A stretch of 64,000 bases of DNA from Pseudomonas chlororaphis (GTDB lineage Bacteria; Pseudomonadota; Gammaproteobacteria; Pseudomonadales; Pseudomonadaceae). The translations under genes were made by a program, and so were the position numbers. Position 1 is the stretch's first letter; every line of letters begins with the position of its first letter. The DNA lies in NCBI RefSeq assembly GCF_000783395.1, contig NZ_JSFK01000009.1:1-64000 (forward strand), in the 5' to 3' direction. Of the stretch, positions 49,501-57,324 are shown piece after piece. The notes under the pieces are model-generated. The model saw only the letters and a program-made list of their open reading frames with translations. It did no database searches and had not been told where the DNA came from.

Positions 49501-51121
49501 GCAACAGAAGTGGTACCTGACGCAAACACGATCCAAGCCCATTCACCTGGCGAATGAAGAGGCCTGGCGCCTTGGGCTGCCATATCAGCAACGCAGCAAT
49601 GCCCTGGTGCTGGAAAAGCCTGAACTGACCGCCGCGCAGATCCGTCACGATTACTTTCTGCAAATGAGCGCGGACGACGGACCATGGGCGAAACAAGCGG
49701 TGTTGTCCGGCCTGTCCTTGCAGCGCTACATAAACCCCGAGAACGGCCAGACGCTCGCACCCGGCGCAGCGACCTTCGAAGGCTTGCCCGCTTATGTGGA
49801 AACGGCAGAACTGGATGCCATCGCCCTCAGTGCCTACGACAAACTCAGAAACGAGCAGGGCGGCATGCCCTTCAACCTCAAGGAAAAACTGCAGTCGACC
49901 GAAGTCGGCTACCACATCATGGATCTGTTTTTACCCGACGTTGAAAAGACGCCGCCGGCAGATCCCGAAGACGCGAAAAATTACCTGTGGTCGGTGCACC
50001 GGGGCTTCCCCACGTACCACAAGCTGGACGGTTTCTATAACGTGCAGAAATACCGCGAGACGCAAAGTCACGGTGAAACCCTCATCACCTACGACGCCTA
50101 CTGGTGCCTGACCAGCGCGGTGACCTTGCCCGACGGTTGCACCACCCGCAGCCTCGATGTCGATTACCGTACCTTTCTGCCAGCGGCCATCGAAGACGCC
50201 AACCGCAACATCCAGCAGTCACGTTGCAACGCGTTCGGCGAACCATTGGTGATCAGCTTCCACGGCACCGAACTGGGAGAACCGGTAGGCTTCGACCCGC
50301 TGGAGACTTATGTGCCACCTCCAGACCGCGACCCGGCCATCGCCATCGCCGATCCAAAAAAAGCCATCGGCAATTTCGCCAGCGTCAGTTTCTGGGACAC
50401 GTTCAGCTGGATGGGTCGTATCAGCCGCACGTCCTCCCCTTCACCTGACTGGCTGGCCTGGGCCAGAGGTGAGGGTTTCATCCTGCCCGGCGGGCACATT
50501 TGCGACCGCGCCCGCCAGCGTGTGGCGGGCCTGGAAGATCCCGACGCAAACGAAACCGAGTTGAAGAAGCAAATCGACGCTTCACAACGTGAGCCGGTGT
50601 ACTCCGTAGCGCTGACTGCCGATCGCTATCCCGGCGACCCCGAAATGCAAGTACGGGTCAGCATCGTGTGTCTGGATGGCTTTGGCCGCACCTTGCAGAC
50701 CAAACAGGAAGTCGAGCCGGGCAAATCCTGGCAGGTCGATGAAAACGGCGAACTGCGCCTCGACGCCGAAGGTCATCCGCTGGAAGCCGACGTGCCCCGC
50801 CGCTGGCGCGTCAGTGAACCGGTGGAATACAACAACAAAGGCGAAAAAGTGCGGATCTACCGGCCCTACTTCGCCGACCAACCGCGCTACATCAACGACC
50901 GTTCGATGCGCCAGCACGCCTTCCACGACCAGCAGTTCTATGACGCGGCGGGCCGACCGACCGAAACCGTGCTGGCCAAGAAAATGCCGCAAGGCCCCTC
51001 GGCGGAACCGAAGCCCTTGCGCCGGGCAATCTGGTACTGGATCTGGTGCAACGTGGCCTTCGATGAGAACGACCTGTTCGAACCACCACCGAAACAACGG
51101 CGGCGGAACTGGTGGTCCTGA
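46499..51121 (+). CDS. tcaC: Tc toxin B subunit (TcaC/TcdB-like)
   Basis: TcB forms, with TccC, the hollow cocoon that holds the toxic tip, and a beta-propeller gate that docks on TcA. The 1540-residue protein starts with a Gln/Ser-rich stretch, then the SpvB domain (PALPKMGGAIQSIGKGWGGI through about 330). FG-GAP-like propeller motifs follow (DLTGDGKLDW, DLVGDGLSDLAL, DLDGSGAVDLIY at about 460-650), then the TcdB middle N and C domains with Rhs-type shell strands. It overlaps tcaB by four bases and the following tccC by ten. No effector tip is present, as expected for a separate B subunit. Confidence 0.93.
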   Translation: MSEQQQSQQQSTMQINTPALPKMGGAIQSIGKGWGGIGTKGTASLTVPLPISPGRGFAPSVALNYSNDTGNSPCGIGWQFTVNAITLRTAIGVPIYDGTDQVVGPSGDVWMPERNDKGELISRNVSCYNKLPLGSEYQVVRHWPRVEGDFALIEHWSNSADKPGFWLIHGADGSLHVYGTSIDSRRADPGDPQRVGVWMIDESLNTRGEHIVYRYKPDTGAPVAPQFRDYSAQRYLERIYYGNEKAHPHLYSWVPGSWKNQLWHFQLVFDYGERSTDLTQVPTLAEQQPWPARSDPFWIYAYGFELGTRRLCRQVLMFHHFPKELGDDPVLVQRLLLEHRASPLGYNQLTAVHVQAYDSLGQTENRPPMEFSYNAFELDAKPQGWVRFPDTPGLNDGQRYQFVDLYGEGMAGVLCRYDQAWYYREPLHAAVGGDDVSYSDWKRLDHQPTADSSKPVHQSLTDLTGDGKLDWVVATPGLCGFFTLDPDRNWSGFVPFDAFPGEFLHPMAKMTDLVGDGLSDLALIGTRSVRLYANQRTAGFADGIDVPHSYKTAEGKDDELPVLSNTSAELVAFADVLGSGQQHLVRIRHNEVKCWPNLGRGRFGKGFVLCALPFAYRQFNAAQVLLADLDGSGAVDLIYLQPDNLQVFMNHCGQGYEQTPIAVPWPEGVHYDPLCQVSTADLQGLGCSSLILTVPHMTPRHWRYDFVKAKPYLMNRTCNNMGAISSVTYRSSAQEWLDEKHEQHAAGIKNPVCKLPLALHLVSRQTQCDEITGNLLTQTFSYRGGYYNRFEREFSGFRLLLQSDTEASAAERARAGFTAPILSKTWFHTGESIDPPRDGYYTRDKNAVDLQPTLLQDYHFNDRATQPLSTFDEDTAREIARALSGTTLRSEIYAADDAPATAVPYTVQENRYAVRRLRPKSKYQPYPVLQILDLESISYQYETAVADDPLCQHHLNLEWDEYGTSLHGFTVHYARRRTVDDPPPFTDEHQQKWWKDAHDLAQQKWYLTQTRSKPIHLANEEAWRLGLPYQQRSNALVLEKPELTAAQIRHDYFLQMSADDGPWAKQAVLSGLSLQRYINPENGQTLAPGAATFEGLPAYVETAELDAIALSAYDKLRNEQGGMPFNLKEKLQSTEVGYHIMDLFLPDVEKTPPADPEDAKNYLWSVHRGFPTYHKLDGFYNVQKYRETQSHGETLITYDAYWCLTSAVTLPDGCTTRSLDVDYRTFLPAAIEDANRNIQQSRCNAFGEPLVISFHGTELGEPVGFDPLETYVPPPDRDPAIAIADPKKAIGNFASVSFWDTFSWMGRISRTSSPSPDWLAWARGEGFILPGGHICDRARQRVAGLEDPDANETELKKQIDASQREPVYSVALTADRYPGDPEMQVRVSIVCLDGFGRTLQTKQEVEPGKSWQVDENGELRLDAEGHPLEADVPRRWRVSEPVEYNNKGEKVRIYRPYFADQPRYINDRSMRQHAFHDQQFYDAAGRPTETVLAKKMPQGPSAEPKPLRRAIWYWIWCNVAFDENDLFEPPPKQRRRNWWS

Positions 51122-53853
51122 ATACGCGCATCGATGCACAGACGCCGAACCTGAGCGTCATCGATAACCGTGGCTTACCGGTGCGGCAGATAACGTATTG
51201 GCGCGAGGACGACGGCACACCTGAGTCGCGCATCACCGCCCATCACCATGACGCTACCGGGCGGTTGGTGGCGCAGCGAGATCCACGCTTGTTCGCCGAC
51301 GCTTCCGCGCCCGCCAACCTCGCCACGGTGTACTCACTGAGCGGTCAGGTACTGTCTACGCTCAGTGTCGATGCCGGTTGGCGCGTCAGTCTGTGTGGCG
51401 AAATGCGTCAGCCGCTGCACGGTTGGGATGGTCAGGGTAGCCAACGCAGAATCGAGTACGACAGACAACTGCGACCACTGGCAGTGTTCGAACACGCCCG
51501 CGACGGCGAGCCTTTGTGTATGGAGCGCTATGGTTATGGCGGCAGCGATCCGACGTTTACCACGCGTAACCAGTGTGGGCAACTCATCCGCCACGATGAC
51601 TCGGCCGGCACGCAGTTGTTCGAACAGTTCGGATTGAGCGGTAGTGTCATGCAGCAGACGTGGCACTTTCTGCGCGCATTGCGCTCCCCCGACTGGCCCG
51701 AACCGCCGACCGACCGCGACGCGTTGCTCGAAACCGGCGCCGGGACCACGAGCCGTTCGGTTTTCAATACCCTGGGCGAAACCATCGAACAGACCGACGC
51801 CAAAGGACACCGCCAGTTCTTCGCACAGAACCTCGCTGGACAGTTGCGCGAAGTACGCCTGCAACTGGATAAACAACCCCTGCCGAAAACTCTGGTCAGC
51901 GCCATGCAGTACAGCGCCCAAGGCCAGACAGAGCAGGAAACCGCCGGCAATGGTGTGATCACCACGCTGCAATACGATTCAGAAGACGGCCGCCTGACCC
52001 GGCTGCAAGCCAGACACGGCAATGACAACCTGCAGGACCTGCGCTACGCCTATGACCCGGTGGGCAATGTGCTCAGCATCGAAGACGCCGCGCTGCCGAT
52101 CCGTTACTTTGCCAACCAGCGTATCGAGCCAATCAACCGCTATGGGTATGACAGTCTTTATCAACTGATTGAGGCAATCGGTTGGGAGGCTGGCGGCGCC
52201 AATCAAGGCCCGCTGTTTTCCCCGTTCGACGATCCGGCCGCCGTCGCGCAGTACACCCAGACCTACCGCTATGACCGCGGCGGCAACCTGTTGCAGCTGA
52301 CCCACAACGGTGCGCAAAAACACGGCCATCGCCTGCTCGCCGCAGCCCAAAGCAACCGCTGTCTGCCCGTGTTGAATGGCGTAGAGCCGGACGAAGAAGA
52401 TTTTCGCAACGGCTTCGATGCCAACGGCAATCTGCTCGCCCTGCAACCGGGGCAATCTTTGCATTGGGATCTGCGCAACCAGTTGCACGAAGTCCGGCCG
52501 GTTGCGCGGGACGGTGCGGCTGACGATAACGAGCACTATGTTTACGGCGCCGACGGCATGCGCCTGCGCAAAGTCCGGCAAACGCAAACCAATGCCCGCA
52601 CGCTGATCGCCGAAACCCGTTATCTGCCCAACCTGCAAATCCGCACCCACAGCGGCACGGGCGAAACGTTGCAGGTCATCAGCGTTCAGGCCGGGCGCAG
52701 CAGCGTGCAGGTATTGCACTGGGAATCCGAACCACCCCAAGGCATCGCCAACGATCAACTGCGTTACAGCCTCAACGACCATTTGGGTAGCTGCACGCTG
52801 GAGCTCGACAGCGCCGGCCAGGTGATCAGTCATGAGCGTTATCACCCGTTCGGCACCACCGCGTGGTTTGCCGGGCGTGGGGAAATCGAGGCGAGTTACA
52901 AAACGCTGCGCTATTCGAGCAAAGAGCGGGATGCAACGGGGCTTTATTACTATGGGTTCAGGTATTACGTGGCGGGGTGGCAGCGCTGGGTTAATCCGGA
53001 TCCGTCTGGTGCAAGCGATGGTCTGAATTTTTTTGGATTTTGTGGGAACAACCCGGTCGGCAGAACTGATCCCGATGGACGCATGTGGCAAGGCGCCGAA
53101 GAACCTGCGATGGACGCTGCGCTTGAGCAATTTCTGGACAACGAGACAGCGTTGAGATTTGCCTATGGCCTTGCGCCGTACAGCTATGCCTCCCCTGATA
53201 CTGACGATGATGAGCCAATGGATGACCAGCAATCACCTGACTCATACCAAGACGACGCTTCGCCAAGCGAGTCCGATCCCGGTAGCCCCATGAGTCCAGG
53301 CAGTCCAGATAACCCGCCTTCCCCGACCTCTGACCAACACTTTGTTCTCGACCTTCTGAATGCAGCGGCTCCGGAGTTACGTTACGACTGGAACGGTAGG
53401 AGCTTACTCATCAGGGACAACTTCGGAGGGAAAGTCTACCGTGCCGATCAGCGCGAGCCTTATGAAGTGCTCCGGGATGGTTTCAACCCTTCGGATGAAT
53501 TCACAGCTGTTAAAAAAATGATCAGCGGCGAAGCATTGATTGTTTCCGAAACTCTTGAAGGTGCGTTCTTTTACGCAGCCAACAACAATCACGAACTCAA
53601 CTTCTATGAAATAGATGCCACTGACGTAAGAGGCGTCTCTTTGACGGAAAACCTGGTTGTTAATAATTCTGCGATGCTGGCACATCTCGATGTCTCCCCG
53701 AGCGACTCCCCATCCGAGCAAACCGGGGAAGCCAACAGAATGCATGAGGTGCATTTAAGACATAGTGATCTGATACACCACGGGCGCCCCATAGTGTCGT
53801 TGGGATTGTTAACGGATGAAGTGGAGCGAGTGCGACGTGCGACGTTGCTCTGA
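51112..53853 (+). CDS. tccC: Tc toxin C subunit with ADP-ribosyltransferase-like tip
   Basis: This is the 913-residue partner of TcB. Residues 1-656 are the Rhs/YD-repeat cocoon and core (RYSLNDHLGSCTLELDSAGQ, then KERDATGLYYYGFRYY), ending in DPDG at 653-656. R617, D630 and D653 have the spacing of the self-cleaving Arg/Asp/Asp set of TcC proteins, so the tip is probably released inside the cocoon. Residues 657-740 are a Pro/Ser/Asp-rich linker. The tip (about 745-913) has VYRADQREP (R777), IVSETLEGAFFYA (S812) and FYEID, then HEVHL (E879), in the order Arg-Ser-Glu of cholera/pertussis-type ADP-ribosyltransferases. The catalytic Glu motif is atypical. The start is a GTG inside the end of tcaC. 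Confidence 0.88.
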   Translation: MVLNTRIDAQTPNLSVIDNRGLPVRQITYWREDDGTPESRITAHHHDATGRLVAQRDPRLFADASAPANLATVYSLSGQVLSTLSVDAGWRVSLCGEMRQPLHGWDGQGSQRRIEYDRQLRPLAVFEHARDGEPLCMERYGYGGSDPTFTTRNQCGQLIRHDDSAGTQLFEQFGLSGSVMQQTWHFLRALRSPDWPEPPTDRDALLETGAGTTSRSVFNTLGETIEQTDAKGHRQFFAQNLAGQLREVRLQLDKQPLPKTLVSAMQYSAQGQTEQETAGNGVITTLQYDSEDGRLTRLQARHGNDNLQDLRYAYDPVGNVLSIEDAALPIRYFANQRIEPINRYGYDSLYQLIEAIGWEAGGANQGPLFSPFDDPAAVAQYTQTYRYDRGGNLLQLTHNGAQKHGHRLLAAAQSNRCLPVLNGVEPDEEDFRNGFDANGNLLALQPGQSLHWDLRNQLHEVRPVARDGAADDNEHYVYGADGMRLRKVRQTQTNARTLIAETRYLPNLQIRTHSGTGETLQVISVQAGRSSVQVLHWESEPPQGIANDQLRYSLNDHLGSCTLELDSAGQVISHERYHPFGTTAWFAGRGEIEASYKTLRYSSKERDATGLYYYGFRYYVAGWQRWVNPDPSGASDGLNFFGFCGNNPVGRTDPDGRMWQGAEEPAMDAALEQFLDNETALRFAYGLAPYSYASPDTDDDEPMDDQQSPDSYQDDASPSESDPGSPMSPGSPDNPPSPTSDQHFVLDLLNAAAPELRYDWNGRSLLIRDNFGGKVYRADQREPYEVLRDGFNPSDEFTAVKKMISGEALIVSETLEGAFFYAANNNHELNFYEIDATDVRGVSLTENLVVNNSAMLAHLDVSPSDSPSEQTGEANRMHEVHLRHSDLIHHGRPIVSLGLLTDEVERVRRATLL

Positions 53854-54074
53854 TCGTTAATGCAGACCGCAGACCCAAAGTCCCACAGGTTTGCGTGGCG
53901 TCCACACAATCCAGGCTCAGCCACATAACGAAATTGTAATTCCGTCATCACCTTGGCGTTATCCGCAGCTTGCAACGATGTGACCCGGCGACCATGCCGG
54001 CGGGCCCTGCTCCGCCGAACAATAAAACCCACGCCGAAGCACGTTCCCGTTCTGCCGAACCCAAGGAGTGTTTG

Positions 54075-55400
54075 ATGGTTAACCCTACAAAAATATCGAT
54101 GGCCGCTTTAGCGGTGGTGGTCGGCGCCGGGCCGTCCACGGTGTTTGCAGAAGACAAGCCTGAAGGTTTTGTCGAAGGCAGCAGCCTGACGGTGCTCAAC
54201 CGCAACTTCTACTTCAATCGGGATCATCGCAACGGCCAGTCCAGCCCCACCGGCAACGGTTATTCCGAAGCCTGGGCGCATGCGGTGATCAGCAAGTTCG
54301 AATCCGGTTTCACTCAAGGCACCGTCGGAGTTGGGGTCGATGCGTTTGCGATGACTGGGCTGAAACTCGACACCGGTGACGGCCGTAATGGCGGGCGCAG
54401 TTCGTTTGATGTGTTGCCGGTCAACAGCGACGGCGAAGCGCGGGACGAATACACCAAGGTCGGCGGCGCCGCGAAAGTGCGGGCGTTCGATACGGTGATC
54501 AAGGTCGGTGATGTGTTCCCGGCTAACCCGGTGGTTGCGGCGGGTGACTCGCGCTTGTTGCCGGAAAGTTTTCGCGGGGTGACAGCGAGCAACACCAGCA
54601 TTGAAGGTCTGTCGGTGCAGGGCGGTCGGTTGCACGCGATGAGCCAACCGGTGTCCAGCGACATGCGCGAGAACTTCGCGACCTTCTACGCAGGCCCAGT
54701 CAATTCGCCGTGGATCGCGTATGGCGGCGGCGATTATGCGCTGAACAAGAATCTCAGTTTCAGCCTGTACTCCAGTCGCCTCAAGGATGCGTGGAATCAG
54801 TATTACGCTGGCACCGCCTGGACGTATCCGCTGTCCGATGACCTCTCACTGTTCGGTGGTCTGAACTATTACAAGGCCGTCGACGAGGGCAAACAACTGC
54901 TCGGTGAATTCGACAACAACATCTGGAGCGGCCGCGTTGGCGTGAAGCTCGGCGCCCATTCGGTCGCCCTCTCCCACCAGCGCAACAACGGCAATGACGA
55001 CTTCGATTACCTGCGCCAGTCCGACTCGATCTTCCTCGACAACTCGATCCAGTACAGCGATTTCAACTCGCCGAAAGAACGTTCGTGGATGGTGCGTTAT
55101 GACCTCGACATGAGCACTTACGGCGTGCCGGGGTTGTCGTTCATGACCCGTTATGCGCGCGGCACCGACGCCGACTATTCCAACGCCAACGCGGTGTACA
55201 TGCGCCGCGATGCCGAGGGCAATCCGCTGACCGATCAGAAGCGTTGGGAGCGCGATATCGAAGTCAAATACGTGGTGCAGAGCGGTTCGATGAAAGACCT
55301 CTCGCTGCGCTTGCGCCAAGCCACAACCCGCGCCACGGCGTTCGAGTCGGATCTGGATGAAGTGCGGGTGATTGTCGAGTATCCGCTGGCGATTCTCTGA
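54075..55400 (+). CDS. OprD-family outer-membrane porin
   Basis: OprD-type channels take up amino acids, peptides or aromatic acids across the outer membrane. The start at MVNPTKISMAALAVVV follows AAGGAG and begins a signal peptide ending near VFA-ED (about residue 28). The family signature is visible in the N-terminal part, EGSSLTVLNRNFYFNRDHR, with the repeated beta-strand pattern and LKLDTGDGRNGG. The C-terminal strands end in VRVIVEYPLAIL. The 441 residues fit the family. The substrate cannot be inferred. It stands alone after the tc operon with its own terminator. Confidence 0.93.
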   Translation: MVNPTKISMAALAVVVGAGPSTVFAEDKPEGFVEGSSLTVLNRNFYFNRDHRNGQSSPTGNGYSEAWAHAVISKFESGFTQGTVGVGVDAFAMTGLKLDTGDGRNGGRSSFDVLPVNSDGEARDEYTKVGGAAKVRAFDTVIKVGDVFPANPVVAAGDSRLLPESFRGVTASNTSIEGLSVQGGRLHAMSQPVSSDMRENFATFYAGPVNSPWIAYGGGDYALNKNLSFSLYSSRLKDAWNQYYAGTAWTYPLSDDLSLFGGLNYYKAVDEGKQLLGEFDNNIWSGRVGVKLGAHSVALSHQRNNGNDDFDYLRQSDSIFLDNSIQYSDFNSPKERSWMVRYDLDMSTYGVPGLSFMTRYARGTDADYSNANAVYMRRDAEGNPLTDQKRWERDIEVKYVVQSGSMKDLSLRLRQATTRATAFESDLDEVRVIVEYPLAIL

Positions 55401-55464
55401 TTGCGCGGTTGATGCAAATTCACCTTTAGAAGCTCCTTGCTCCTTTGGTAAGAGGTGAATCTTT

Positions 55465-55492
55465 TGGCGTCCTTCGGGGCGCCTTTTTTTGC
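55465..55492 (+). terminator. Terminator after the OprD-family gene
   Basis: GGCGTCC and GGGGCGCC pair around a TTC loop, followed by seven T. Confidence 0.85.
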
Positions 55493-55535
55493 TCTGCGTT
55501 TTGCCGTGGTTTTGTTTTTCCAGGTTTAGGCCCGG

Positions 55536-55810
55536 CCCTCACCCTAGCCCTCTCCCAGAGGTAGAGGGGACTGACCGAGTTGGCTATTGAAGATACATCG
55601 ACCTGAAAAACCGAGGCGTACTCTGGTTTTGAATGGCTTGAAGATCTGTTCCCTTTCCCCTCGCCCCTCTGGGGGAGAGGAGATTGACCGAGTTGATTGT
55701 CGAAGATACATCGACCCGAAAAACCGAGGTGTACTCTGATTTTGAATGGCTTGAAGATCTGCTCCCTTCCCCCTCGCCCCCTCGGGGGAGAGGGCTGGGG
55801 TGAGGGGGCA
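55536..55810. repeat. 113-bp tandem direct repeat with palindromic C/G-rich joints
   Basis: Two near-identical units have GACCGAGTTG starting at 55573 and again at 55686 (period 113). Each contains GAAGATACATCGACC and GAATGGCTTGAAGATCTG. C-rich (CCCTCGCCCC) and G-rich (GGGGGAGAGG) palindromic segments flank and separate the units, so the whole resembles a decaying mobile repeat such as a REP-bounded element. Confidence 0.8.
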
Positions 55811-55860
55811 GGATTTTGAGGTCAACGCAAAAACAACGGATAAAACCCGGCCATTGATGG

Positions 55861-56241
55861 CTACGCCGCAGGATCTACGTTATCCAGTGCTTTGTTCACC
55901 GCCAGTTCGCCAAGCATCACGACCTGCGCGATGCCGAGCAGGGTCTTGCGATGGGTGCCGCCTAATAGCGCGGCGAAGTCACCGAGCATCACCGTGGCCG
56001 AGGCCAGGGATTCGCTGGCGTTGGCCAGTAATGATTCGGTGTCGGCTTTGGGATTGACCAGGAACATCTGGTTGGGGATGTACGGTGCAGACATGATGGC
56101 GGCCGACGGTTTGAGGTAGAAATCGAGGGCGCGGTCGGCGGCTTCGTGGAGTTTTCGGGTGTCGACGGAGGCGTAGGGGGATGTTGAGGTGGCGTCGGGG
56201 ATGGTGTCTGCTTCGGGGGGATTTGGGGTTGGCTTTTTCAT
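55861..56241 (-). CDS. DUF6124-family protein
   Basis: This is a small (126-residue) protein of a Pseudomonas-specific family of unknown function. The N-terminal pattern MKKPTPNPPE, then SVDTRKLHEAADRALDFYLKP and FLVNPKADTESLLANASESL, matches the DUF6124 family as I remember it. It is predicted to be soluble and helical with a disordered first 30 residues. ATG at 56241 was chosen, but an ATG three codons earlier (56250) is possible. The 360 bp upstream hold no recognised gene. Confidence 0.82.
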   Translation of the reverse strand: MKKPTPNPPEADTIPDATSTSPYASVDTRKLHEAADRALDFYLKPSAAIMSAPYIPNQMFLVNPKADTESLLANASESLASATVMLGDFAALLGGTHRKTLLGIAQVVMLGELAVNKALDNVDPAA

Positions 56242-56602
56242 AAGGTTCATCTTCTGTTCTGATAGTGGAGCTGGCCCATTCGGTTCCAATCGAAAGGGTG
56301 GCAGCTGTACGCAGGTTGGAACCCGGGGAACAGAAAACCCGACAGACTCGAAGTCTCCCGCGCACAGCTGCCATAACGAACTGCATACCATCAAAGGTGT
56401 GCAAGCATACGTCATGAAAAGTGCTTTCGCTTTCTGTAAAGCCACGGGGTTCCAATCCCGATCGCTGAATTGGCAGCGACCCACACAGGCTAGAGAGCGG
56501 ACGTCCGACGGACAACCTGAAAACATTGTGGGAAGGTTCCGCATTTCCCACACAACCTTAAACATCACGAATTGAAATACGCATCGTGATATTGAAATAC
56601 GG
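56242..56602. other. Upstream region of the DUF6124 gene, nothing else recognised
   Basis: This 361-bp stretch has open frames on both strands, but none shows family features or a ribosome site. It presumably contains the DUF6124 promoter. Confidence 0.4.
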
Positions 56603-56687
56603 CCCTGTAGGAGCTGCCGAAGGCTGCGATCTTTTGATTTTAAAGATCAAGATCAAAAGATCGCAGCCTTCGGCGGCTCCTACAGGG
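56603..56687. repeat. 85-bp near-perfect palindrome (REP family)
   Basis: Arms beginning CCCTGTAGGAGCTGCCGAAG and ending with the matching reverse complement are about 34 nt each with a short AT-rich centre. It belongs to the TGTAGGAGC...CTCCTACA class of Pseudomonas REPs and can also act as a hairpin beyond the DUF2790 gene end. Confidence 0.88.
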
Positions 56688-56710
56688 GACCGCGTTCTGA
56701 CGTTACAGAT

Positions 56711-57043
56711 TCAGCTCCCGCCGTTTCGACACACGCCCATCACGTTGTACTTGATCGTGTTGAGCTGCCCCTTGGAGTCCTCATAAGTCATGGCCGTCGG
56801 CACCACATTGCACGCAGCCTGCGGCTTCACCACGCTCACCACCTTGACCACGTCCAGCTTCATTCCATATTCGTAATCCTTCACCACCGGCGGCGCTTTG
56901 CCCTGGTTGGCGGCGTACTGTTCCATGGCTTTGCTGTTGGCGCTGAGCGCGCGTTCAAAGGTGCGGTCACCACCGCCTTCGGCCAGCACATTCACAGACA
57001 TCGCCATGACAGCGGCGAATGCGATCAACTTGAGTACTTTCAT
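56711..57043 (-). CDS. Small exported DUF2790-family protein
   Basis: This is a 110-residue periplasmic-type protein. MKVLKLIAFAAVMAMSVNVLA is a clear signal peptide with cleavage before EGGGDRTF. The C-terminal half, YEYGMKLDVVKVVSVV...CNVVPTAMTYEDSKG...IKYNVMGVC, is the DUF2790 pattern with two conserved cysteines that could form a disulfide. The mature N-terminus EGGGDRTFERA is nearly the same as that of the neighbouring small gene, so the two share a leader module. Function is unknown. Confidence 0.85.
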   Translation of the reverse strand: MKVLKLIAFAAVMAMSVNVLAEGGGDRTFERALSANSKAMEQYAANQGKAPPVVKDYEYGMKLDVVKVVSVVKPQAACNVVPTAMTYEDSKGQLNTIKYNVMGVCRNGGS

Positions 57044-57066
57044 TCTCTTTCCTTCCCGTCCGGGCG

Positions 57067-57102
57067 TAAAAAAAGCCCGGCATCGATGCGCGATATCGGG
57101 CT
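57067..57102 (-). terminator. Terminator after the small PtrA-like gene
   Basis: On the minus strand AAGCCCG pairs with CGGGCTT, with further pairing in the stem, followed by seven T. It separates the PtrA-like gene from the DUF2790 gene. Confidence 0.85.
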
Positions 57103-57120
57103 TGTTCAGGTGCAGAAGGC

Positions 57121-57324
57121 TTACAGATCGCGGGTTATGTCATCTTTCTTGTCGTTGACGACTACCGGGTTGCCGGCGGCTTTTTCCTTGGCGACGAAGA
57201 GTTCCATAGAGCGGTCGTGGCTGGTCATCATCCGCTCGAAAGTGCGGTCGCCACCGCCTTCGGCCAACGCCACGGAAGAGATCGCCAGAGCGGCTGCGAA
57301 GGTACTGAGTTGGGCAAGTTTCAT
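57121..57324 (-). CDS. Small exported PtrA-N-terminal-like peptide
   Basis: This is a 67-residue exported peptide. MKLAQLSTFAAALAISSVALA is the signal sequence, and the mature part starts EGGGDRTFERMMTSHDRSME. This motif is what I recall for small pseudomonad proteins annotated as having a PtrA N-terminal domain, several of which sit in copper-responsive loci. With a heavy-metal RND system 3 kb away, a metal-stress link is possible but inferred. A 5-5-5 palindrome (ACATA-TATGT, 57400-57414) lies 76 bp upstream of its start. Confidence 0.75.
   Translation of the reverse strand: MKLAQLSTFAAALAISSVALAEGGGDRTFERMMTSHDRSMELFVAKEKAAGNPVVVNDKKDDITRDL

Larger units (their letters stand above)
55401..55860. 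other. Non-coding region with terminator and tandem duplication
   Basis: This 460-bp gap between the porin and the DUF6124 gene holds the oprD terminator (55465-55492) and a two-copy tandem repeat. No gene was recognised. Confidence 0.6.

Noticed and set aside
55573..55798. Tandem 113-bp repeat as an integration (att) site
   Set aside because: The copies are adjacent rather than flanking a block, and no integrase or tRNA gene is nearby.
56189..56575. 128-residue plus-strand frame opposite the DUF6124 start
   Set aside because: It has no ribosome site or motif and overlaps the clearly coding DUF6124 gene on the other strand.
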